This document shows positions 16,368 to 23,944 of a DNA stretch of 64,000 nt, one piece after another (positions within the stretch are counted from its first letter, which is position 1; every line of letters begins with the position of its first letter). Below the pieces are notes generated by a model that had not been told where the DNA came from, did no database searches, and saw only the letters and a list, made by a program, of their open reading frames with translations. The position numbers and the translations under genes were made by a program. Origin of the DNA: Alphaproteobacteria bacterium (GTDB taxonomy: Bacteria; Pseudomonadota; Alphaproteobacteria; Micavibrionales; Micavibrionaceae); contig JAJFGR010000022.1 in assembly GCA_021776025.1 (NCBI GenBank), positions 154,217-218,216 on the forward strand, written 5' to 3'.

Positions 16368-17273
16368 TTAGTGGAACATCTGTTCTGTGCCAGCGCGGTC
16401 ACTGGCAAGCAGTTTACGGACAAAAGGTGAGCTTTTCACCGCCTCGATCAACCGTTCCTTTGTGAACGGTTTTTTGATGAATTTACTTGCGCCCATTTCC
16501 GTCGCTTTCACAATATTATCACGAACGGTATCAACGCTCAGCATCACAACAAAAGCATCCTTATCCGCAGCGCGAATAGCTTCCAGAACCTCATGCCCGC
16601 TCATGCCTGGCAAATGGATATCGAGAAAAACAATATCCGGCGCGTTTTCAATATAAGACTGCACCGCCCCTTCCCCGTCTTTACAAACAATCAGATCAAA
16701 TTCCGAGCTCAAAATGGTTGAAGCATAATGTGCGGTGAAGCGATCATCCTCGACAACCATTACCAGTGGCTCCTCACGACGTTTACGGCGCGCAGCAATA
16801 CTTGAAACTTTGCGCGTATCGGCAAGCGCTTCATAAGCTTCATAACGCTTAGCACTGAGCAGTTTTTCGTCAGCAAGTTTTTGGTAAGATTTATATTGGT
16901 TGTTGACTGAATCCATATCGGAAACACCTTTAGGTAAACCCGAACCCAAGTCCTTAAACACCTCATCGAGAAGTTTTTTATCCATTTTGTCATGTGCATT
17001 CACAAACGCAAACACATCGTGGTCGGCAAAAACGCAGATAGAGCCTTTAAAATTCTCACCAAGCTTTTGATGCAAATTTTCAGCAAAATCCTTAGATTTA
17101 CTGCGGGCAGCTTCTATTTTTTCAGAAATGACAGAGATGTCAGAAACCAGACGGGAACTTGAAATCTGTTTAGAAAATGAAAAATACAAGCCATGCCATT
17201 GGCCGGAATCTTTCTTAAGCTCGTCTAATTTTGTTAGAAAATAATGCTCAGCACTATCCTGTATGAGTTCCAT
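16368..17273 (-). CDS. Response regulator with an unrecognised N-terminal domain and C-terminal receiver
   Basis: The 301 residues divide into an N-terminal part (1-165) of unknown type, with a sub-region rich in Ser and Lys (SKQISSSRLVSDISVISEKIEAARSKSKD) and a possible beta segment (GSICVFADHDVFAFVNA). A CheY-like receiver follows (about 172-295: VMVVEDDRFTAHYAS, phosphoacceptor in DIVFLDIHLPGMSG, Thr/Ser in VVMLSVDT, Lys in KFIKKPFTKE). The receiver is C-terminal, the reverse of most regulators. The ATG at 17273 is preceded by AGGGA; a GTG at 17294 is the alternative. No kinase gene is adjacent. Confidence 0.82.
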   Translation of the reverse strand: MELIQDSAEHYFLTKLDELKKDSGQWHGLYFSFSKQISSSRLVSDISVISEKIEAARSKSKDFAENLHQKLGENFKGSICVFADHDVFAFVNAHDKMDKKLLDEVFKDLGSGLPKGVSDMDSVNNQYKSYQKLADEKLLSAKRYEAYEALADTRKVSSIAARRKRREEPLVMVVEDDRFTAHYASTILSSEFDLIVCKDGEGAVQSYIENAPDIVFLDIHLPGMSGHEVLEAIRAADKDAFVVMLSVDTVRDNIVKATEMGASKFIKKPFTKERLIEAVKSSPFVRKLLASDRAGTEQMFH

Positions 17274-17389
17274 TTCGCTTGATCCCTGCCCCACATTTAC
17301 ACGCTATAGTATAGTCTTTAACCTGCAACAATTCTAGAATGAAAACATTAATTTTTTGTATATTTTTTAAGGTCTTAAAGTCAGGGACC

Positions 17390-17497
17390 ATGGCAAAAAG
17401 CGTCTTCCGCATTGATATTAGCGGCAAAACATTTGTCCGCGCCCATCCTGACGTAGATACGTGTGCAAATCATACCATTTCGGGAGTATTAATTTAA
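17390..17497 (+). CDS. Possible 35-residue peptide or gene remnant
   Basis: A short frame ATG (17390) to TAA (17497) encodes MAKSVFRIDISGKTFVRAHP and 15 more residues. AGGGA lies only two bases before the ATG, closer than normal. The coding strand is more GC-rich than the AT-rich flanks, which supports real or former coding. It lies in the 249-bp gap between two divergent genes. It may be a fragment of a longer lost gene; nothing is known of its function. Confidence 0.25.
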   Translation: MAKSVFRIDISGKTFVRAHPDVDTCANHTISGVLI

Positions 17498-17522
17498 TGT
17501 CTTATCACTTACCCTAAAATCC

Positions 17523-18710
17523 ATGAATTGGCAAAGCCTGTTAAACCCTGACATCCAAAAATTCATCCATGGCCATGACGGCGAGGATGTCACAGCGCTG
17601 GCGCTGAAAAAACCGCCAAACCCAGATTGGGATTACCGTTTGATCCTCGATCAAATAAAAGCACGGCAAAAAGCGAAAGTAAAATTGCCGCTATGGTCCG
17701 GTCACCATCCAGATATAGTTTTTCCACCTGTAAACATTTTAGAGCAAGCCTCATCTGCCGCAACGGCGCGTTATAAAGCGGGATTAATCCACGGCAAAAC
17801 CTTCTGCGACCTTACTGGCGGGGCGGGCGTTGATAGTTGCGCACTAACCGAACATTACGAGAGTGGCATCATCATTGACCGCGATGAAAATGCAGCCGCG
17901 CTCATTGCACATAATCTGCCCTTATTGTGTTTATCGGAAGCCAAACTGGACGTGCGCTGCGCTGCGGCAAAAGATTTTATCAAAGACATGCCAAATGTTG
18001 ATTTGACTATAATCGATCCGCAGCGGCGCGATATACATACGAAAGGCAAGTTCAAACTGGAAAGCACCTCGCCCAATGTGATCGAATTGCTTCCCCAGCT
18101 GCTTGATAAAGCCCATAGCATTTTGATCAAAACCTCACCCATGCTCGATATTGCCCAAACCATTAAGGATCTGGAGTGCGTACAGGCCGTGCATGTTGTG
18201 GAATGGCGCGGTGATTGTAAGGAATTGCTGTTTATTTTAGGCCGCAGCGCCCCCGAAACGCCGCTGATCACCGCCGTTTCCATCAACGATATTGGCGAGG
18301 TTTTATCGCGTCTAGATTTCACATTAGAGGAGGAAAAAGAGACCAAAGCCGCACTTTCAATGCCGCTGCGCTATCTCTATGAACCCGGCCCGGCCTTTCA
18401 GAAAAGCGGTGGATTTCAGGTCATTACCAAACGTTTTGAGCTACAAAAACTCCATCAACACACACATTTATATACATCAGATACGTTACGCACAGATTTT
18501 CCGGGACGTTGCTTTGAAATTATAGACCAACACCCGGTCAGGGCAGAAAAAATACAGCTAAAACAAGCACATATAACCACGCGCAATTTTCCTATGAGCA
18601 CAGCTGATTTACGTAAAAAGCTTAAGCTTAAAGATGGAGGAAAAGATTATCTTTTTGCCTGTACGCTTCTGAATGAAACGAAAACCCTTATTCACGCTCA
18701 AAAAACATAA
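17523..18710 (+). CDS. Class I SAM-dependent methyltransferase with THUMP-like C-terminal domain
   Basis: The 395 residues contain a Rossmann methyltransferase core: motif I in TFCDLTGGAGVDSCAL, an acidic residue in IIIDRDENAAALIAHN, and the catalytic-type motif IIDPQRRDIHTKGKF. A long C-terminal domain follows (about 285-395) ending in TADLRKKLKLKDGGKDYLFA, the THUMP-like RNA-binding part. The closest relatives I know are from Bacteroidetes and Firmicutes, so transfer is possible. The substrate, probably RNA, is unknown. The ATG lacks a clear ribosome site. Confidence 0.8.
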   Translation: MNWQSLLNPDIQKFIHGHDGEDVTALALKKPPNPDWDYRLILDQIKARQKAKVKLPLWSGHHPDIVFPPVNILEQASSAATARYKAGLIHGKTFCDLTGGAGVDSCALTEHYESGIIIDRDENAAALIAHNLPLLCLSEAKLDVRCAAAKDFIKDMPNVDLTIIDPQRRDIHTKGKFKLESTSPNVIELLPQLLDKAHSILIKTSPMLDIAQTIKDLECVQAVHVVEWRGDCKELLFILGRSAPETPLITAVSINDIGEVLSRLDFTLEEEKETKAALSMPLRYLYEPGPAFQKSGGFQVITKRFELQKLHQHTHLYTSDTLRTDFPGRCFEIIDQHPVRAEKIQLKQAHITTRNFPMSTADLRKKLKLKDGGKDYLFACTLLNETKTLIHAQKT

Positions 18711-18877
18711 AATACACTTCAAATTTAGTTTAAATATGTAAAATTAAACTCGTTATTAAGTTTTTATAGCTTAAAATAATTATTAGGCATGGAAAATTTT
18801 TGTCCTAGAATAAATGAAACACAAATTAGCTTTTGCATGCTGCGAAAGCCTATGTAGAATGTGTGGGTCTATAAATA

Positions 18878-21067
18878 ATGCAATCCGATACAAAAACCAT
18901 ATCTTTTGAACCTCAGGTCGATACGAGCACACATATCGTGAACACAGACAGCCATAAACGAACAAATAACTTTAAAAGCGTGCTCTTATCTTCTCCGGGA
19001 CAGATCTGGAAAAGCCGATTAAGCTGGCGCATTGCCGCCGCCGTCTTCATGACGATTTTGCTCGTGCAAACCTTGATCATGAACTTCGGAACCCTGCCTG
19101 CATTCAAACAGCGCCTACTTAATGACTTGCGTGAAACCGGTCGTAGCGCTGTATCATCCATTATCGACCCAAAGGCTTCATTTAACCAAACCCCCTTCAC
19201 AAGCGATCAAGTAGCACGGATGGTCGACACCACAAAAATTCAGGGAATCGGCGTCTATTCTTACCAGACAGAATTTCTAAAATCTTACGGAGCCCCACCA
19301 TCTATAAATAAAATCAACATAGACAACCTCAGCCAGATAAATTTTGTCCCTGAAGAAAATTTTTACGAGACCATTTTAAATGCCAGCGATCTAAAACGCC
19401 CTTATTACATTGTTGTGCGGATGAGCGCCGGACATATTCAGGACGAAATTGCATACTACATCCAAGACACCATCAAAATTATGTTGATCATGTCCTTATT
19501 TGTAACGACCGTTTTGATGATTGCATTAGGCCGCTGGCTTCTGGAACCCATGCTCTTCATGCGCAACAACTTACAAGCCGCTTTTAAAAACCCGGAAGAT
19601 CCACAAATAGAGGATTCTCCGTTTGATACGCGTGATGAAATTGGCGTTGCGATTGACCTAGCCCAAAAACTCATTCACCAAAACGCAGATAACCTCACCC
19701 GCATTAAAAGCGCTGCAGAAGACAAAATTCACAAGCTGGCTTATTACGACACCCTGACAGGCCTGCCAAATCGAACCCTGTTCATTCAAAGCTTAAGCGA
19801 GGGTGCACGACAAAAGCAGGACGGAACCGCTGATCGTTTCGCCGTTATTACAATTGATCTGGATCACTTCAAAGATATCAACGATTCCATGGGCCATAAT
19901 GTTGGTGATGCCATTTTGCGCGGCGTCGCCAAACGCCTACGCTCAGCCATGCCGGAGTCCGCAGTGGTTTCAAAATCCGGTGAGGATGAATACATGATTA
20001 TGATGCCTCTATCCACCGACCTCAGCTCTTCACGCGAGGTCGCGGAAAAAGTTCATCATGTAATCCGCACAGAGCCCTTCAAAGTGTTCAATGAATCTTT
20101 TCAGGTGCGCGCCTCTATCGGTGTTGCCACCTTCCCTGACGATGCGGTTGACCCGGATCAGGTCCTGAAAAATGCAGACATCGCTCTCAACCGTGCCAAG
20201 GAAGAAGGCCGTGATACCATTAAGGAATATTCGGAAGATTTCGACCGCGCTGTGCAAGCGCGCTTTCAGATGCTGCGCGATTTGCGCGATGCGATGGAAA
20301 ATAAACAGCTCGAGCTTTATTACCAGCCGCAGATGGATTTAAAGTCCGGCAAAGTCATCGGCGCCGAAGCGCTACTGCGCTGGTTCAAACCCGATAATTC
20401 AAAAGAAGGCGGCACTTTTATCTCCCCGGCTGATTTCATTCCGGTTGCCGAACAATCAGGCCTCATTGTCCCCATCGGCGAATGGGTTATGCGCACGGCT
20501 TGTGAAATGGCCAAAAGCTGGAAAGAAGAGCATGGCTATGACATCCGCATCGCCATCAACGTCTCAGCGCATCAATTCACCCAAAGTGATATTTGTGCCT
20601 TTACCCAAAAAGTCATTGAAGAAATTGGTATTGATGCGCACAAAGTTGAACTGGAAGTCACTGAAAGCGTCTTTATGGACGACATCCAGCACACGATCCA
20701 GACATTGCAGAACCTGCACGCCATCGGCGTTGAGCTGGCCATCGATGATTTCGGTACCGGCTATTCTTCACTGTCTTACCTGCGTCAATTCCCGATTGAC
20801 CGCCTGAAAATTGACCAAAGCTTTATTCGCAACGCGTTGAACAATCCCGATGATGCTTCCATAGCGCGCACAATTATCGCCCTAGGCCGCGCGCTTAATC
20901 TAAAGGTTATTGCGGAGGGCGTAGAAACGATAGAACACGAAGCGTTTCTAGTTAAAGAAGGCTGTGATGAAGTTCAGGGCTTCCGCTATTCCCGCCCCGT
21001 TCCAGCCAATAATTTCTTAGAATTTGTCCAAAATTACAAGGACGATCTCAAGCCGCTTGAGAAATAG
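18878..21067 (+). CDS. Membrane c-di-GMP phosphodiesterase with degenerate GGDEF and intact EAL domains
   Basis: The 729 residues comprise a cytoplasmic tail, a membrane segment (about 51-68), a periplasmic sensor (70-195), a second membrane segment (about 200-220), a HAMP-like linker, then GGDEF (about 285-450) and EAL (460-715). The GGDEF signature reads SGEDEY, so cyclase activity is doubtful. The EAL domain has EALLRW, INVSAHQF, ELEVTES, DDFGTGYSSLSYL, RLKIDQSFI and GVET, so it should hydrolyse c-di-GMP. A GEDEF-type site acts as a GTP sensor in Caulobacter PdeA; a similar role here is inferred. It lies ahead of aroA but is probably not part of that operon. Confidence 0.9.
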   Translation: MQSDTKTISFEPQVDTSTHIVNTDSHKRTNNFKSVLLSSPGQIWKSRLSWRIAAAVFMTILLVQTLIMNFGTLPAFKQRLLNDLRETGRSAVSSIIDPKASFNQTPFTSDQVARMVDTTKIQGIGVYSYQTEFLKSYGAPPSINKINIDNLSQINFVPEENFYETILNASDLKRPYYIVVRMSAGHIQDEIAYYIQDTIKIMLIMSLFVTTVLMIALGRWLLEPMLFMRNNLQAAFKNPEDPQIEDSPFDTRDEIGVAIDLAQKLIHQNADNLTRIKSAAEDKIHKLAYYDTLTGLPNRTLFIQSLSEGARQKQDGTADRFAVITIDLDHFKDINDSMGHNVGDAILRGVAKRLRSAMPESAVVSKSGEDEYMIMMPLSTDLSSSREVAEKVHHVIRTEPFKVFNESFQVRASIGVATFPDDAVDPDQVLKNADIALNRAKEEGRDTIKEYSEDFDRAVQARFQMLRDLRDAMENKQLELYYQPQMDLKSGKVIGAEALLRWFKPDNSKEGGTFISPADFIPVAEQSGLIVPIGEWVMRTACEMAKSWKEEHGYDIRIAINVSAHQFTQSDICAFTQKVIEEIGIDAHKVELEVTESVFMDDIQHTIQTLQNLHAIGVELAIDDFGTGYSSLSYLRQFPIDRLKIDQSFIRNALNNPDDASIARTIIALGRALNLKVIAEGVETIEHEAFLVKEGCDEVQGFRYSRPVPANNFLEFVQNYKDDLKPLEK

Positions 21068-21119
21068 GGCAAGAAATAGCAATTGAATTTAAGCCACTGA
21101 GATTGTATCTCTAGCTCCC

Positions 21120-22448
21120 ATGAGCATAGTTATTTCCAAAAAATGCGAAAGCCTTCACGGCCAAGCCAGAATTCCCGGTGATAAATCAATCTCCCACCGT
21201 GCATTGATGTTCGGCGCGCTCACCATTGGCGAAACGATGATCAGCGGCTTGCTTGAAGGCGAGGATGTCCTGCATACGGCTGAGGCCATGCGGGGGCTCG
21301 GCGCGAAAATTGAAAAAAGCGCCGATGGGCTATGGCGCACATGGGGCGTGGGCATTGGTGGATTACGCGAGCCTGATAACCCGTTGGAAATGGGCAATTC
21401 CGGCACCTCAACACGGCTGCTTATTGGCTTGGTTGGCGGACACAACATCAAAGCAACATTCACCGGCGATGCCTCGCTCTCTGGCCGCCCAATGAAACGT
21501 GTTATCACGCCGCTCGAAATGATGGGCGCAAACTTCGAAGCCACCGATGACGACAAACTCCCCCTTACCGTTACGGGGCCAGATGATCTACTGGCCATCG
21601 AATATGAAACTCCGGTCGCCAGCGCGCAAGTAAAGTCCGCGATCCTTTTAGCAGGATTAAACGCACGCGGCACCACCACCGTGATTGAAAGCAAACCTAC
21701 GCGCGATCATACCGAAAAAATGCTGCAGCATTTCGGCGTCGAGGTCACAACAAAAGAATTAGAGGGCGGACGCTACGCTATCGCTCTGGTTGGACAACAA
21801 GAATTGCAACCCGGCGCCATTGACGTACCGGGCGACCCATCCTCCGCAGCCTTTCCGGCTGTCGCCGCCTTATTACATGAAGGATCAGAAATCACATTGC
21901 CGAACATTGCCGTGAGCGACCGCCGCAATGGAATTTACATCACGCTGCGCGAAATGGGTGCAGACATCACATTTGAAAATGAACGCATTCAGGCCGGTGA
22001 AGCGGTTGCGGATATTATTGTTAAAAACAGCGGACCGCTTAAAGGCATTGATGTTGATCCGGCGCGCGTCCCTTCCATGATTGACGAATTCCCCATCCTC
22101 GCCATGGCGGCGGCCTGCGCAAACGGCACAACCAAAATGACCGGCATTGCGGAGCTACGGGTGAAAGAAAGCGACCGCTTATTGATGGTCGCCGAAGGGT
22201 TAAAAGCCTGCGGCGTGGAATTAGAGATGGGTGAAGACTGGCTAACCATCCACAGCAACGGCAAAGCCCCCAAAGGTGGCACCACAGTAAAAACCGCACT
22301 CGATCACCGCATCGCCATGAGCTTTCTGGTACTGGGGACCGCGACAGATGAACCCATTTCAATTGACGACGGCGAGCCGATCAAAACCAGCTTCCCGAAT
22401 TTTATCACCTTGATGAACGAACTGGGCTGCAATATTTCCGAAGACTAG
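21120..22448 (+). CDS. aroA: 3-phosphoshikimate 1-carboxyvinyltransferase (EPSP synthase)
   Basis: Joins PEP to shikimate 3-phosphate in aromatic amino-acid synthesis. The 442 residues have the N-terminal PGDKSISHRALMFGAL, the NSGTSTRL site (LEMGNSGTSTRLLIGLV), the region TFTGDASLSGRPM, and the C-terminal DHRIAMSFLVLG. The GDASLSGRPM segment resembles class II (CP4-like, alphaproteobacterial) enzymes. No ribosome site precedes the ATG; TTGAAT, 17 bp, TATCTC lies with its -10 box eight bases before the start, so a very short or absent leader is possible. cmk follows after a divergent lipoprotein gene, an interruption of the usual aroA-cmk pair. Confidence 0.96.
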   Translation: MSIVISKKCESLHGQARIPGDKSISHRALMFGALTIGETMISGLLEGEDVLHTAEAMRGLGAKIEKSADGLWRTWGVGIGGLREPDNPLEMGNSGTSTRLLIGLVGGHNIKATFTGDASLSGRPMKRVITPLEMMGANFEATDDDKLPLTVTGPDDLLAIEYETPVASAQVKSAILLAGLNARGTTTVIESKPTRDHTEKMLQHFGVEVTTKELEGGRYAIALVGQQELQPGAIDVPGDPSSAAFPAVAALLHEGSEITLPNIAVSDRRNGIYITLREMGADITFENERIQAGEAVADIIVKNSGPLKGIDVDPARVPSMIDEFPILAMAAACANGTTKMTGIAELRVKESDRLLMVAEGLKACGVELEMGEDWLTIHSNGKAPKGGTTVKTALDHRIAMSFLVLGTATDEPISIDDGEPIKTSFPNFITLMNELGCNISED

Positions 22449-23122
22449 CCCTTGAAAAGAGGTTTCCGCTTCGGCTTCGGCGGAATTACGCGCGGTCTTA
22501 AACCTTCAGGCCGCCACTCATCAAGCCACACCGATAAAGGCACAACGCTGACCGTCCCGCCATTATCGCTATAATAACTATCGATCGCAAAAATCTCACT
22601 TGTCTCATTATCCCGCACCGCGCCACTATTATGCGGCCACATCCCATCGATGAAATACCCACGGTGGATGGGCTCATAAACGCTGTTAAGGCGCAGCGAT
22701 CCACCCACATCCAAAAACGCCAGCGTCCGCGAAGTATTGATCGTTTCATCAAGACAATCCATCTGGTGCTGATCTTTCTCAAACGTGGTGGCTTGCCCTA
22801 AATCCTTATTAAACCCTGCTTTTTTCTGCACCACGCGCTCCATCAGCGCTACAGATTTGGCAATCTTCTTTCGCTCCGCCGCCGCTGTTTTGGAGCGCTT
22901 TCTTAAAGGGGCCGTAACCTTCGACCATTCTCGCTTAGTCAAACCCACAGGCGTACGCGCCGAACACCCGAACCCATGGCACACCTTAAAATTCTGCGGC
23001 GTTTCACGCTCAATCCCATACGGCGCAAGACTAATCCCCTGCCCGTTTGCACAAGCAGCCAAAAACAAACATCCCCATAAGCACATGATATATTTCACAC
23101 TATATTTCACACTATATTTCAC
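22445..23122 (-). CDS. Putative lipoprotein with a signal peptide starting in a tandem repeat
   Basis: The mature region is preceded by a lipobox LAAC (Cys24 if the start is 23122). I chose GTG 23122 because AAGG lies eight bases before it and the frame then gives a basic n-region, MKYSVKYSVKYIMCLWG. The next in-frame GTGs (23110, 23098) and ATG 23086 are alternatives; ATG 23086 would leave no positive charge before the hydrophobic core. The product has 225 residues with a basic, Lys/Arg-rich helix (RKRSKTAAAERKKIAKS) and a Pro/Lys-rich end. No family recognised. It lies between aroA and cmk in the opposite direction and overlaps the aroA end by 4 bp. Confidence 0.65.
   Translation of the reverse strand: MKYSVKYSVKYIMCLWGCLFLAACANGQGISLAPYGIERETPQNFKVCHGFGCSARTPVGLTKREWSKVTAPLRKRSKTAAAERKKIAKSVALMERVVQKKAGFNKDLGQATTFEKDQHQMDCLDETINTSRTLAFLDVGGSLRLNSVYEPIHRGYFIDGMWPHNSGAVRDNETSEIFAIDSYYSDNGGTVSVVPLSVWLDEWRPEGLRPRVIPPKPKRKPLFKG
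23089..23122. repeat. 12-bp tandem repeat, 2.8 copies
   Basis: TATATTTCACAC is repeated at 23089-23100 and 23101-23112, with a third partial copy 23113-23122. On the minus strand each unit encodes Ser-Val-Lys-Tyr and contains one in-frame GTG start candidate of the lipoprotein gene. On the plus strand each unit offers a TATATT box in front of cmk. Copy-number change would alter the signal peptide by four residues without a frameshift. Confidence 0.8.
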
Positions 23123-23168
23123 AAAACGAGCCTTGCGTTCCTTAAAGTTCCTGTATGTAATGTGCGCG

Positions 23169-23852
23169 ATGAACACGCAAAACAAAATGATTATCGCGAT
23201 TGACGGTCCGGCAGCCAGTGGAAAAGGCACGCTAGCGCGCGCACTAGCCAAAAAACTAAACTTCGCCCATATGGATACGGGCGCGCTGTATCGCGCCACT
23301 GCTTTTGAGCTAATCGGCTCTGGCCTGAGCACCCGCGACAAAAAAGACGCGGTTGATGCCGCGCAAATTCTTGTCAAAAAAATCAACAATGCGCAGCAGC
23401 CAGCAGACATTTTAGACAATGCAAGCCTACGCGAAGACCGAATAGGCCTTGAAGCCTCAAAAATTGCCGCTTATCCGAGAGTACGTGAGGTCCTCAGAGC
23501 CCTACAACGAAGCTTCCTTGAAAACCCTGGGAAAGGCTTTGCAGGGGCCATTTTAGACGGACGCGACATCGGTACGGTAATTGCCCCGAGCGCCCCTTTA
23601 AAGCTATTCGTAACAGCCTCAGTTGAGGTGCGGGCGGAAAGACGCTTAAAAGAGTTGCAATCCAAGGGATTAGCCGTTACATATGGGGCCGTTTTGAAGG
23701 ATATGCGTGAAAGAGACACGCGGGATACGGAAAGAAAAGCCGCCCCCATGAAGCCAGCAGATGACGCAGTCATTGTAGATTCTTCCGATCTGGATGCTGG
23801 CCAAATGCTTGAAAAAGCAATGTTTCTCGCCAAAGAGCGTCTAAAGCTCTAA
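23169..23852 (+). CDS. cmk: Cytidylate kinase
   Basis: Phosphorylates CMP and dCMP for nucleotide synthesis. The 227 residues begin near MIIAIDGPAASGKGTLARAL (Walker A) and contain FAHMDTGALYRA, GAILDGRDIGTVIAPSA, the lid region RRLKELQSKG, and DTRDTERKAAPMKPADDAVIVDSSDL. ATG 23169 is used; ATG 23160 and 23187 are close alternatives, and none has a strong ribosome site. A much longer frame from 22785 reads through the divergent lipoprotein gene and is not credible. rpsA follows, the standard order. Confidence 0.95.
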   Translation: MNTQNKMIIAIDGPAASGKGTLARALAKKLNFAHMDTGALYRATAFELIGSGLSTRDKKDAVDAAQILVKKINNAQQPADILDNASLREDRIGLEASKIAAYPRVREVLRALQRSFLENPGKGFAGAILDGRDIGTVIAPSAPLKLFVTASVEVRAERRLKELQSKGLAVTYGAVLKDMRERDTRDTERKAAPMKPADDAVIVDSSDLDAGQMLEKAMFLAKERLKL

Positions 23853-23876
23853 AGCATTCATTCCTATCGTTTAAAA

Positions 23877-23915
23877 CATGCCCACCGAAAATAATTTTGG
23901 TGTAAGGCATTTTTT
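23877..23915 (+). terminator. Terminator or leader hairpin between cmk and rpsA
   Basis: ATGCC (23878-23882) pairs with GGCAT (23906-23910) and ACC/AAAAT with ATTTT/GGT inside it, followed by TTTTT. It looks like a terminator for cmk. An alternative is a leader structure, since S1 is known to repress its own mRNA, but only 29 bases remain before the rpsA start. Confidence 0.55.
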
Positions 23916-23944
23916 ACTCTAGACACTAAAAGGAACTAAAATAT

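Noticed and set aside
18711..18877. Inverted repeat AGTTTAA/TTAAACT after the THUMP-like methyltransferase gene
   Set aside because: Weak 7-bp AT-only stem with no T-run; expected by chance in this AT-rich gap.
22785..23168. Extended N-terminus for cmk
   Set aside because: The frame is open upstream of the Walker A region but antisense to the lipoprotein gene; Cmk proteins start near the P-loop.
23123..23419. Extended N-terminus for the minus-strand lipoprotein
   Set aside because: It runs antisense through the cmk P-loop and would bury the lipobox signal peptide inside the protein.
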